This document shows, in pieces, positions 12,397-20,598 of a DNA stretch of 25,272 nucleotides. The notes beneath the pieces are model-generated. The model did no database searches, was not told where the DNA came from, and worked only from the letters and a program-made list of their open reading frames with translations. Numbering within the stretch: the stretch's first letter is position 1; each line of letters opens with the position of its first letter. The position numbers and the translations under genes were made by a program. The stretch comes from Patescibacteria group bacterium (GTDB lineage: Bacteria > Patescibacteriota > Patescibacteriia > UBA2169). Location of the stretch: positions 1-25,272 of the forward strand of contig JAHJSI010000032.1 of the NCBI GenBank assembly GCA_018830465.1. Reading direction: 5' to 3'.

Positions 12397-13668
12397 CTAC
12401 ATCTTCTTAATAGCAGACAAAAGAGCGTCTCCTAAATCAATTTCTGGATCAAACCTCTTTAAAGCATGCTCAAGGTATAAAACTGATTCAGCTGCCATTG
12501 AAATTCCTAAAGGCACAATAAGCCTGCCTTGCCAAGCATGTTCTAAACAATACCAAATTTTTTCTGATACAGTTTCTCCTTCTATCTTTCTAAGAACTAA
12601 TCCAGCGCTCTGATGATCCTCTAAATCACGCGATTCATAATGCATTTTCAACAATAACTTTGACGCTCTTTGCGCGTCAGATTCTAGAACAGCGCGCAAA
12701 AACTCAATAAATAACATTCGCATCTGTGGCTCTAAATATCCTATTGCCAAAAAATTATTAAACACAATTGAATTTTTTTCTCCAACAAGCCAATTAGACA
12801 AACGCGGGCGCAAAAGGAAATGCCCTCCTATTCCATACTGATAAGCAAATGCTTCTAATAAATACTGAACAAGGTATTTTTTTGATGATGCTGTGGTTGC
12901 TCTCCTGTGAGCCAAGTCAGACCAGTCAGGCAAATTTCTATGCGATTGAACTAGCAGATTCGGCGTTGTGTATTCCCAAAGAACTTCAGGGATTATAATT
13001 TTTTTGGATTCTTTGAACTGCTCTGATAAAATTTCTTCTTTGGCGGCGGCATTTGTTAAATCAGTTATTATTTCAGCGCGAGAGCGCAGTTCGTCAATCA
13101 CGTTTTGCCAGACTATCGCTTTTTGGCTTTCTAAATTAGGCAATGCTTTATCAAATAAAAATTCAATCTGGTCCAAATTTTTTTCAAATTCACGCGCGAC
13201 GTGTTCATAATTTACCGTAACAAGCGCTCGCGCGCCATCATGCATAATCGCGCGATGCGTGCTTCCAAGCAAATTAATATGATGAGCGATTTTATCAATA
13301 TGTGAAAATTCCTTTGCCTTGGATCTTCCTAATTCCCGGCGCAATACAGAATCAACATGCGCGCGTTTTAATCCTTGCAGCTGATATGATAAATTAAGCA
13401 AGTCATTTTGATATTTTTGCGGCACTAAATCGCTTCTTGACGCGGCAATTCGAGCAAGTTCAATAAATCCCGGGCCTAGATCTGTTAAAAGGCGCACTAA
13501 AGCAGCCGCGTCTGGCAGATCTCTGCTAAACTCTTTATGTTTGCGAAATTGTGTAAATGGCAAGATGTGCGTTAAATTCAACTCGCGCAAAATATGCCCA
13601 AATCCTGCTTTCGCGATTTTTGACGATAATTTTTTAACTTTGTTTTTTTGATATTTATTGAAAGACAT
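12397..13668 (-). CDS. UbiB/ABC1(AarF)-family protein with degenerate kinase motifs
   Basis: 423 aa. The layout follows UbiB: LTDLGPGFIELARIAASRSDLVP (62-83) matches the family N-terminal LGPTFVKLGQ region, LLGSTHRAIMHDGARALVTVN (133-153) the Ala-rich loop and Lys strand, IIPEVLWEYTTPNLLV (225-240) the PKVYWEYTT segment, and ALKRFDPEIDLGDAL (402-416) the C-terminus. Every catalytic element is altered: KxGQ is E70-L-A-R, the ATP-binding Lys is Thr151, HADPHPGN is HFLLRPRLSN (283-292), DFG is Asn305-Phe-Leu. It should not act as a normal kinase. UbiB proteins support isoprenoid-quinone or lipid homeostasis; a scaffold or lipid-binding role is inference. An extended -10 (TGGTATAAT, 13720-13725) lies upstream. 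Confidence 0.7.
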   Translation of the reverse strand: MSFNKYQKNKVKKLSSKIAKAGFGHILRELNLTHILPFTQFRKHKEFSRDLPDAAALVRLLTDLGPGFIELARIAASRSDLVPQKYQNDLLNLSYQLQGLKRAHVDSVLRRELGRSKAKEFSHIDKIAHHINLLGSTHRAIMHDGARALVTVNYEHVAREFEKNLDQIEFLFDKALPNLESQKAIVWQNVIDELRSRAEIITDLTNAAAKEEILSEQFKESKKIIIPEVLWEYTTPNLLVQSHRNLPDWSDLAHRRATTASSKKYLVQYLLEAFAYQYGIGGHFLLRPRLSNWLVGEKNSIVFNNFLAIGYLEPQMRMLFIEFLRAVLESDAQRASKLLLKMHYESRDLEDHQSAGLVLRKIEGETVSEKIWYCLEHAWQGRLIVPLGISMAAESVLYLEHALKRFDPEIDLGDALLSAIKKM

Positions 13669-13682
13669 AAGAATCTTTATAA

Positions 13683-13710
13683 ACTTACGACTTAGGTCTT
13701 ACGACTTATA
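13683..13710. repeat. Heptamer tandem array between uvrD and the UbiB-like gene
   Basis: Four 7-bp units: ACTTACG, ACTTAGG, TCTTACG, ACTTATA. It occupies the leader of the UbiB-like gene, where no Shine-Dalgarno is seen. Confidence 0.75.
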
Positions 13711-13743
13711 ACTATATTTATTATACCATAAAAAAACATTTCT

Positions 13744-15978
13744 TCACCACCGCGCATCATCAAAAAACTCCACATACTCATTCCCAAGTTCAGACAAAAA
13801 TCGCGAAGGAGTATTTGTGACGATAGAGCCATGCAAAGCGCGCTGTGCTGTATGGATTATATACAGCCGCTCGCGAGCTCTTGTAATCCCGACGTAGCAG
13901 AGGCGGCGCTCTTCTTCTAGTTGTTCTGGGTCTATCAATGAATTTGAATGGGGCAAAAGCCCTTCTTCAAGCCCGACCAAAAACACAGTATCAAACTCCA
14001 AGCCCTTCGCGCTGTGCAAAGTCATTAAAGTTAAAGCTTGCCCAGAGCGCGGATCATATGTATCAATATCCGCGACTAAAGAAACTTCTTCTAAAAACGC
14101 CTCAAGAGCTTCTTTCCCGCGCAAAACTTCAAATTTTTTCGCGACGTTTTTCAATTCTTCAATATTCTCTATTCTCTCTTTCTCGCCCCCCGAAGCTTTA
14201 GCGAAGGAGGGTCCTTCGTCCCCTAATGCTTTGAGCATATCAATATATCCCGCGCGCTTTAAAATCAAATCAATTATTTCTTTTACTGTTAATTGAGCCA
14301 GCTGATTGAGAGCGCGCTCAAAAATTAAAGAAAAATTTTTCATTGCCTGCGCTCTGGCAGGAGAAATCTGCTTGTCATTTTCAATCCCAGACATTGCGCT
14401 TAATACAGACATATCGCGCTCGCGCGAAATTTGTTGAACACGAGCCAAAGTTTTTTCTCCAATGCCACGGGATGGTTCGTTGATAATCCGAGCTAAACTG
14501 ACGCCATCATTCGGATTCAGCAAAAGACGCAAGTATGCGAGTGTATCTTTAATTTCTTTTCTTTCATAAAACCTAATTCCGCCAATCAAGCGATAAGGCA
14601 CGCAATATTTGAGCAAAACTTCTTCAATCGCGCGGGATTGCGCGTTTGTTCTGTACAAAACAGCGTAATTATTCCAATTTATGTTCTGCTGGCCAATATC
14701 AAGCGGAATATTTGATATTCCAGAACTCATGCGAAGCATGCCTGACGCAAAATCGTTGGACTTAGAATCATGTTTTGAAAATGTGCTCATTATTTTATCA
14801 AGTATGCCTGGCTCCTCATTCCCCTCTGATTCATAGTCATACGAAATTTCATCGTCAAAGGCTGATTCATGTTTGTTTGGGTTTTGGATTTTGTAATTTG
14901 TTTGGGTTTTGGATTTTGTAATTTGGGCTTCTGTCTCATTTATCTTCTCCAAAATCATCTCCGCCTCCCGCACTTCATCGCTAACTTGCACGACTTGCGG
15001 CAAAAAATCGCTTTTCTTTTCTGTCCATAGCTTCTTTTTCATCTGTCCCTTGTTTCCAGATATAATAAGGTTGCCAAGCTCCACGATTGGAGAGGTTGAA
15101 CGATAATTCTGCTCAAGGCGGATTACGCGCGCGCCTTTAAAATCCTTTTCAAATTCCAAAATATTGCGGATGTTCGCGCCTCTCCAGGAATATATGCCCT
15201 GCCAGTCGTCCCCGACAACGAAAATATTGCCGAGTTTGCCGGCCAACAGGCAAGCCCAAGTATATTGCGCGTGATTAGTATCTTGATACTCATCAATCAT
15301 TATGTATTGCCACATGTTTTGATATTTTTTGAGAACATCAGCGTGCTTCTGGAATAATCGGACGCAGAGCATAAGCAAATCATCAAAATCCATTGCGTTA
15401 TTTTTTTTAAAATAATCTTGATATAGCGCGTATAGCCGGCTGGCAAGTTTTTCAATAGGACCGCGCGCGTCCGCATCCATTTCAGATGAAGATAATAATT
15501 CATTTTTTGCCCTGCTAATCATGCCAAGAATTGTTGAAGGATTTAGTTCTTTTGGAGAAATCCCTTGCTCGCGCATTATATTTTTCATTGCCTGCTTCTG
15601 ATCTTGGGCATCATAAATTACGAATGACTGGCGAAATCCTATTTTTTCCGCTTCCTCGCGCAGAATGCGCGCGCAGATTGAGTGAAATGTTCCCAAAGCA
15701 GGGCAAAATCCAAATCCACGCCAAACATGCCAAGCTTTTGGATCCTGTCCTAAAAGACCAGCAGCCCTGTTGCGAAGTTCTGCTGCTGCTTTGTTGGTAA
15801 AAGTGACCGCGAGAATTTGGCGCGGCAAAACAGAGCATTCTGATATTAAGTATGCGATCCGATGAGTGAGCGTTTTTGTTTTTCCGCTTCCTGCCCCAGC
15901 CAAAATCAAAACAGGCCCTTTAATTGTTTTAACAGCTTTAATCTGCTTTTCGTTGAGTTCATCAAATAAATTTAACAT
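13744..15978 (-). CDS. uvrD: ATP-dependent 3'-5' DNA helicase, UvrD/PcrA type
   Basis: 744 aa from MLNLFDELNEKQ. Motifs: Q-motif LNEKQIKAV, Walker A AGAGSGKT (27-34), motif II DEYQDTN, motif III GDDWQGIYSWRGA, motif IV QNYRS, motif V TLMTLHSAKGLEFDTVFLVG, motif VI YVGITRARERLYI. It unwinds DNA in excision and mismatch repair. A non-conserved insertion of roughly 90 residues lies between the Walker-side domain and AVLYRTN; it includes a 25-bp tandem repeat read in two frames. A second small insertion near residue 590 (PSFAKASGG) comes from a GC-rich palindrome. The start is set by homology and by the promoter: TATACT ends six bases before the ATG. Confidence 0.97.
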   Translation of the reverse strand: MLNLFDELNEKQIKAVKTIKGPVLILAGAGSGKTKTLTHRIAYLISECSVLPRQILAVTFTNKAAAELRNRAAGLLGQDPKAWHVWRGFGFCPALGTFHSICARILREEAEKIGFRQSFVIYDAQDQKQAMKNIMREQGISPKELNPSTILGMISRAKNELLSSSEMDADARGPIEKLASRLYALYQDYFKKNNAMDFDDLLMLCVRLFQKHADVLKKYQNMWQYIMIDEYQDTNHAQYTWACLLAGKLGNIFVVGDDWQGIYSWRGANIRNILEFEKDFKGARVIRLEQNYRSTSPIVELGNLIISGNKGQMKKKLWTEKKSDFLPQVVQVSDEVREAEMILEKINETEAQITKSKTQTNYKIQNPNKHESAFDDEISYDYESEGNEEPGILDKIMSTFSKHDSKSNDFASGMLRMSSGISNIPLDIGQQNINWNNYAVLYRTNAQSRAIEEVLLKYCVPYRLIGGIRFYERKEIKDTLAYLRLLLNPNDGVSLARIINEPSRGIGEKTLARVQQISRERDMSVLSAMSGIENDKQISPARAQAMKNFSLIFERALNQLAQLTVKEIIDLILKRAGYIDMLKALGDEGPSFAKASGGEKERIENIEELKNVAKKFEVLRGKEALEAFLEEVSLVADIDTYDPRSGQALTLMTLHSAKGLEFDTVFLVGLEEGLLPHSNSLIDPEQLEEERRLCYVGITRARERLYIIHTAQRALHGSIVTNTPSRFLSELGNEYVEFFDDARW
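14186..14211. repeat. In-frame palindromic element in uvrD encoding PSFAKASGG
   Basis: CCCCCC (14186-14191) pairs with GGAGGG (14206-14211) around an imperfect core. It inserts PSFAKASGG between GDEG and EKERIENIEEL, where helicases of this family have a short variable linker. Confidence 0.6.
14876..14925. repeat. 25-bp tandem repeat inside uvrD
   Basis: Two identical 25-bp units (14876-14900 and 14901-14925). The length is not a multiple of three, so the units encode different peptides (ITKSKTQ, then NYKIQNPN). Confidence 0.85.
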
Positions 15979-15984
15979 AGATGT

Positions 15985-16013
15985 AGTATAGCGATTATTT
16001 AATACATAGCCAA
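15985..16013 (-). promoter_or_regulatory. Promoter of uvrD
   Basis: On the minus strand TTGGCT (16013-16008), 17 bp, TATACT (15990-15985). The ATG at 15978 is six bases beyond the -10, so transcription should start at the ATG itself. Confidence 0.65.
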
Positions 16014-16017
16014 ACAT

Positions 16018-16046
16018 TTGACAACTCTGCGTGTTTCTGATAATAT
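16018..16046 (+). promoter_or_regulatory. Promoter of secG and the downstream cluster
   Basis: TTGACA (16018-16023), 17 bp, TAATAT (16041-16046) with an upstream TG. It is back to back with the uvrD promoter, the two -35 boxes being four bases apart. The predicted leader before the secG ATG is three to four bases. Confidence 0.75.
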
Positions 16047-16056
16047 ATGCTTATTC

Positions 16057-16269
16057 ATGATTTTACCAACTCTACAAGTTATATTTGCAATTCTCTTAAT
16101 TGCGGCCATCCTTCTACAGCAAAAAGGCACTGGTTTAGGCGCTGCGTTCGGCGGCGGCGGCAGCATGTATAAAACTAAAAAACGCGGCAGCGAAAAAGTC
16201 ATATTTATTGCGACTATTATCTTTTCTATCATCTTTTTTGGTCTGCTAATCGCAGACATCTTCATCTAA
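16057..16269 (+). CDS. secG: Preprotein translocase subunit SecG
   Basis: 70 aa from ATG 16057 (MILPTLQVIFAILLIAAILL). Two membrane helices flank the typical cytoplasmic loop QQKGTGLGAAFGGGGS. SecG is the small accessory subunit of SecYEG and helps the SecA cycle during export. An upstream TTG start at 16018 is the -35 box itself, so it is excluded. It is the first gene of a plus-strand cluster; the next start is 37 bp after its stop. Confidence 0.95.
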   Translation: MILPTLQVIFAILLIAAILLQQKGTGLGAAFGGGGSMYKTKKRGSEKVIFIATIIFSIIFFGLLIADIFI

Positions 16270-16306
16270 AAATTATCCGATTTGCTTGTGTCGGATCTTC
16301 TACTCT

Positions 16307-18301
16307 ATGATCCGTGTATCTTTTTTGGCGAAGCTCGCTGATTTTCTGCACAATTTACCTAAAAAACTATCAAGAAAATCCTTTTTTGAAATAAATAGAA
16401 AAATGGATCAGGATTTTGTATTTGACGTTATAAAAACAAAAACCATTCCAAGCATGAAGCAAATAAAATATATTGGAAAATTCTACAGTGAAAAAGAAAC
16501 TTTAATCACAAAAATAGCGACTTCTCTCGCGCTTATATCAAGCATGGCTCTTGGAATCATTCTTTACAAGGAATATGTTATTGTGCTTCCAGCAGGAGGA
16601 GGAGAATACGTTGAAGCAGTAATCGGGGCTCCAACATACATCAATCCTTTATTCGCGCAGACAAATGATGTTGACCAAGATTTATCCAGGTTGATATTCT
16701 CTTCTTTAATGCGGCTTAATGAACAAGGGCACCTTATCGGAGATCTTGCCCAAAGTTGGGAGGTTGATGAAAAGCAGACTACTTACACGTTTACTCTAAA
16801 GCCAAGCATAAAATGGCACAACAAAGAGACATTGACAGCAGATGATGTGGTATTCACGGTACAAAGCATACAAGACAAAAACTTTAAAAGCCCGCTATAC
16901 GTGACGTTCAGAAACGTTCAAGTCAGAAAAATCGACGAAAGGACTATAAGCTTTACTTTAGCAGAGCCTTTCGCGCCTTTTCTATCTGTTTTAACTTTTG
17001 GAATTTTGCCAGAGCATCTTTGGCAAGAAATTAATCCATCCCACGCGATTCTAGCTGAATTGAATTTAAAGCCGATTGGATCAGGACCTTACAGGTTTGC
17101 TTCATTAACAAAAGACAAAAAAGGAAATATAAAACAGTATGAGCTTAAAAAATTCGACGACTACTATTCAGATGGTCCGTTTATAAAAACAATCATATTA
17201 AAATTCTTTAGCAGCTTTGAAGAAGCGCAATCCGCCCTATCTCAAGGCAATGTTGATGGAATAGGATTTTTACCGCAACACAAAACATCTGCTTTTGAAG
17301 GATCTATAAATCAAAAAACTATAAAAGAACATAAATTTTCTCTTCCTCAATATACTGCCTTATTCTTCAATCAAGACAGCAATCCGTCTTTAAAAGAATT
17401 AAAAATTCGCCAATCGCTAGCTTTGGCAATAAGCAAATTTAAAATAATCGACACTGCTTTCCCTTTTGTCGCGCAGGAAGTTGATACGCCAATCCTGCCT
17501 GGAATGATTGGATACACTGAAAATTTACAGACAATTCTTTACGATCCCGCTCAAGCGGAAAAAATTCTTGATGATGAAGGATGGGAGCGCGTTTATGAAT
17601 CTGATAATCCAGAAAATGAACCTGTGCTCGATGCCAGCGCCCGCCTGCCATCGCCTGGCGCTGGCGGGCAGGCAAGCGTTGTGGACGGGGAAGACCAAGA
17701 ACAAACAACGCGAACAAGCGGAAGCAGCAGCCTTGGACTTAAAAAAAATGCTGATGAACTGTATACGCGCGAAAAAAATGACGGGCAATTAGAAGTCACT
17801 CTTACAACAATACAAAAAGACGATATGATACGCGCCGCGGAAACAATCCGCGAGCTATGGCAGAATATCGGCGTAAAAGTCAATTTGCAGATTGTTGAAA
17901 TAGGAAAAATACAAAAAGAGGCAATCAAGCCGCGCGCGTACGAAGTTCTTCTTTTTGGCCAGATTCTTGGACAAGATCCTGACCCATATCCATTCTGGCA
18001 CTCTTCTCAAGCAAATGATCCAGGCATTAACTTGGCTTTATACGCAAACAAGGAAGTTGACCGGCTTTTGGAAGACGCGCGGCAGACTTCCAATATAGAA
18101 GACAGGCAAGCAAAGTATGAAAAATTTCAACAAATAATCATCCAGGATGTTCCCGCGATATTCTTATACAGTCTGCAGTACACATATCTTGTGCCAAACA
18201 ATATTAAAGGGATCGAAACAGAGCGAATTAACCATACTTCAGACAGATTCAGCAATATAGAAAATTGGTTTATTAAAACAAAAAAACGATTAAATTTTTA
18301 A
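16307..18301 (+). CDS. Oligopeptide ABC-type substrate-binding protein (SBP_bac_5), membrane-anchored
   Basis: 664 aa from ATG 16307; a TTG at 16286 in the same frame is less likely. A cytoplasmic N-terminal part of about 65 residues precedes one membrane helix (about 67-87). The family-5 solute-binding fold follows (PTYINPLFAQTNDVDQDLSRLIFSSL, YTFTLKPSIKWHNKETLTADDVVFTVQSI, SGPYRF, and late GQDPDPYPFWHSSQ). The usual lipoprotein signal is absent; anchoring is by the helix. No permease or ATPase gene lies nearby, so the transporter partners are elsewhere or missing. Residues near 443-456 (DASARLPSPGAGG) come from a GC-rich palindromic insertion. An inverted repeat ATCCGA/TCGGAT (16275-16280, 16291-16296) lies in the leader. 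Confidence 0.9.
   Translation: MIRVSFLAKLADFLHNLPKKLSRKSFFEINRKMDQDFVFDVIKTKTIPSMKQIKYIGKFYSEKETLITKIATSLALISSMALGIILYKEYVIVLPAGGGEYVEAVIGAPTYINPLFAQTNDVDQDLSRLIFSSLMRLNEQGHLIGDLAQSWEVDEKQTTYTFTLKPSIKWHNKETLTADDVVFTVQSIQDKNFKSPLYVTFRNVQVRKIDERTISFTLAEPFAPFLSVLTFGILPEHLWQEINPSHAILAELNLKPIGSGPYRFASLTKDKKGNIKQYELKKFDDYYSDGPFIKTIILKFFSSFEEAQSALSQGNVDGIGFLPQHKTSAFEGSINQKTIKEHKFSLPQYTALFFNQDSNPSLKELKIRQSLALAISKFKIIDTAFPFVAQEVDTPILPGMIGYTENLQTILYDPAQAEKILDDEGWERVYESDNPENEPVLDASARLPSPGAGGQASVVDGEDQEQTTRTSGSSSLGLKKNADELYTREKNDGQLEVTLTTIQKDDMIRAAETIRELWQNIGVKVNLQIVEIGKIQKEAIKPRAYEVLLFGQILGQDPDPYPFWHSSQANDPGINLALYANKEVDRLLEDARQTSNIEDRQAKYEKFQQIIIQDVPAIFLYSLQYTYLVPNNIKGIETERINHTSDRFSNIENWFIKTKKRLNF
17633..17673. 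repeat. In-frame GC-rich palindrome in the substrate-binding protein gene
   Basis: GCCAGCGCC (17633-17641) pairs with GGCGCTGGC (17657-17665), and GCCTGCC (17643-17649) with GGCAGGC (17667-17673). The two stems interlock, so only one can form at a time. The segment is far richer in GC than the gene. Confidence 0.65.
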
Positions 18302-18322
18302 TAATAAATAAAACATAAACTT

Positions 18323-18862
18323 ATGCCAGACAAAACAAAAGAACCAAATACAGATCAAACACCTATTGATTCAATCAGCAATACTATTAAAAATGTGATA
18401 TCTCTGCCAGCTGAAGTAGGCCAAGCAGTGCGAAAAGAAATATCTGAATTCTTGTTAAAAGCAACCACGCCTTTGCGCACAGAATTCAGGCCAAAAGACC
18501 TCTTGCAGGTTATAATCGGCGCGTCTATCCTGGCAGTGCCAGTTGGCTTCACGGAAGAAGTATGGAATTTGGGCGGAACGCTTCCAACTAAAAATATTGT
18601 TATTCTTGCGATAATCTCTCTTGTATTTATCGGAGCATTCGTGTATTACAGTTATTATCGCAGAAAATTCATGCGCCATATCGGAGAATACATAAAAAGA
18701 GTTTTATCAACGTACTTTTTCTCTTTAGTGGTTGTTGCCGTGCTTTTAACTATTATTGAAGTAACTCCTTGGTCCACTGATCTGGTGCTCGCAATAAAAC
18801 GGGTAATACTTGTTTCTTTTCCCGCGTCAATGAGCGCTGTTGTTGCTGATACTATTAAATAA
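18323..18862 (+). CDS. Four-helix integral membrane protein, DUF2391-like
   Basis: 179 aa. A hydrophilic N-terminus of about 55 residues is followed by four membrane helices (about 60-80, 90-111, 128-146, 153-175). The phrase ASILAVPVGFTEEVWNLG and the terminal SFPASMSAVVADTIK resemble my recollection of DUF2391/TIGR02587 membrane proteins, whose function is unknown. It starts 21 bp after the binding-protein stop and ends 5 bp before RNase J, so it is probably part of the same message. No Shine-Dalgarno is seen. A link to export or to the binding protein is only suggested by position. Confidence 0.55.
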   Translation: MPDKTKEPNTDQTPIDSISNTIKNVISLPAEVGQAVRKEISEFLLKATTPLRTEFRPKDLLQVIIGASILAVPVGFTEEVWNLGGTLPTKNIVILAIISLVFIGAFVYYSYYRRKFMRHIGEYIKRVLSTYFFSLVVVAVLLTIIEVTPWSTDLVLAIKRVILVSFPASMSAVVADTIK

Positions 18863-18867
18863 ATCAC

Positions 18868-20589
18868 ATGACGCCAAGAACTAAAAAAACAACTAAACGA
18901 CATCGCGCATCATATAAGCTGCGAATTATACCATTGGGCGGAATGGAAGAAGTCGGAAAAAATATGACTATTTTTGAGTATGGAAATGATATTATTGTTT
19001 TAGATATGGGATTGCAGTTTCCAGAAGAAGGAATGCATGGAATTGATTATATTATCCCGAATATCTCATACCTCAAAGGCAAAGAGAAAAACGTTAAAGC
19101 AGTAATCTTCTCTCACGGTCATTTGGATCATATTGGCGCTGCTCCCATTCTTTTAGAGAGATTAGGATATCCAACTATTTTAGGAAGGCCTTTGACTTTG
19201 GCAATGGTAAAGCACAGGCAGGAAGATTACAAGCCAAAATCATCTAACCTGCTTAAGGTCTTGCCAATTAAAGATATTAAAAATCAGTTTTCATTCGGCG
19301 CGTTCAAAATCGGCTTTTTCCAGGTTGACCATTCTATTATGGATGCTGTTGGCGTAATTTTAGAAACTCCTGAAGGCACAATCCTGCACCCAGGCGACTG
19401 GACTTTGGACAAAGACAAGCACGGTAAGCCGATTCTGGATTATTCTCGCTTGTCAAAAACTATAAAACGCCCAACTATCTTAATGCTTGAATCATTAGGT
19501 TCGGTTGATATAAGGCCAAGCGCGTCTCATGATGAAATGCATAAAAATCTTGCTGAAATTATAAAAAATTCTGAAGGGAGAATCGTTATTGGAACTTTCG
19601 CGTCGCAGATTGAACGCGTTAACTGGATTATGCAAGCCGCGCAAGAAGCGGGAAAAAAAATTGCTTTAGACGGATACAGCATGAAAATGAATATTGAGAT
19701 AGCGCGAAAGCTTGGATATGTAAAGATTAAAAAAGAAGCATTAATTAAAGTCGGCGCGATTGGCGATTATCCTGACAACAAAATTATTGTTATAGCAACA
19801 GGCGCCCAAGGAGAAGGCAATGCTGTTTTGTCGAGGATTATCAATGGGTCGCACAAAAACATCAAACTTAAAAAAACTGACACTGTTGTGCTCTCATCAT
19901 CTATAATCCCAGGCAATGAAGCGACAATCCAGAAGCTGAAAGATGGTTTATACCGCCAATGCGATAATGTTATCCATGGCGATTTAATGGATATCCATGT
20001 CTCAGGCCACGGCAATAGAGAAGACATCTTGTACATGCTTAAATCAATCAAGCCAAATTATTTTATTCCAGTTTATGGGCACCACTATATGCTGCGCGAA
20101 GCCGCTAAGCTCGCGGCTAACAATGGGATGAAAAAAAATAATATTTTTGTTCTTGATAATGGCGAGGTTGCTGAATTTGAAAAAGGAAAAACAAAAATAT
20201 TAGATAAAAAAGTTGACGCGAGCAATGTGTTTGTTGATGGATTAGGAATTGGGGATGTTGGCAATATTGTATTAAAAGATAGGCAGGTTATGGCTGATGA
20301 CGGCATGGTTGTCACTGTTATTCAGGTTAATACTAAAACGCGCAAAGTAATTAATAATCCTGATATTATTACACGCGGATTTATTCATATAAAATCATCA
20401 GAAGCGCTAATGGAAAAAATCCGCATGCATGCAAAAAAGCTCACACAGGACATTATACAAAAAAACATGCCTAAAAAGCATGAACAATGGGGCGCAATAC
20501 GCGCTAGGCTGCGGGATGATTTATCTGATTTTATTTTCAAAGAAACCGAAAGACATCCTATGGTGCTTCCTGTGATAATTAAAGTATAA
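18868..20589 (+). CDS. rnj: Ribonuclease J
   Basis: 573 aa, the normal size. Metallo-beta-lactamase motifs: IIPLGGMEEVGKNM, HGHLDH (His83, His85, Asp87, His88) that bind zinc, DHSIMDAVG, HPGDWTLD, then the beta-CASP region and VSGHGNREDI. The segment usually read PVHGEYRML is PVYGHHYML here, a small departure near the 5'-phosphate pocket that may matter for end recognition. RNase J has both 5'-3' exo- and endonuclease activity and is central to RNA decay and rRNA maturation. In a cell with many leaderless messages its 5'-end preference may be significant. The gene sits 5 bp after the previous stop. Confidence 0.95.
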   Translation: MTPRTKKTTKRHRASYKLRIIPLGGMEEVGKNMTIFEYGNDIIVLDMGLQFPEEGMHGIDYIIPNISYLKGKEKNVKAVIFSHGHLDHIGAAPILLERLGYPTILGRPLTLAMVKHRQEDYKPKSSNLLKVLPIKDIKNQFSFGAFKIGFFQVDHSIMDAVGVILETPEGTILHPGDWTLDKDKHGKPILDYSRLSKTIKRPTILMLESLGSVDIRPSASHDEMHKNLAEIIKNSEGRIVIGTFASQIERVNWIMQAAQEAGKKIALDGYSMKMNIEIARKLGYVKIKKEALIKVGAIGDYPDNKIIVIATGAQGEGNAVLSRIINGSHKNIKLKKTDTVVLSSSIIPGNEATIQKLKDGLYRQCDNVIHGDLMDIHVSGHGNREDILYMLKSIKPNYFIPVYGHHYMLREAAKLAANNGMKKNNIFVLDNGEVAEFEKGKTKILDKKVDASNVFVDGLGIGDVGNIVLKDRQVMADDGMVVTVIQVNTKTRKVINNPDIITRGFIHIKSSEALMEKIRMHAKKLTQDIIQKNMPKKHEQWGAIRARLRDDLSDFIFKETERHPMVLPVIIKV

Positions 20590-20590
20590 T
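20585..20590 (+). promoter_or_regulatory. -10 box in front of trpS
   Basis: TATAAT overlaps the rnj stop region and lies eight bases before the trpS ATG. No clear -35 is present. It could provide a leaderless trpS message besides read-through from rnj. Confidence 0.4.
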
Positions 20591-20598
20591 AATAGTAT

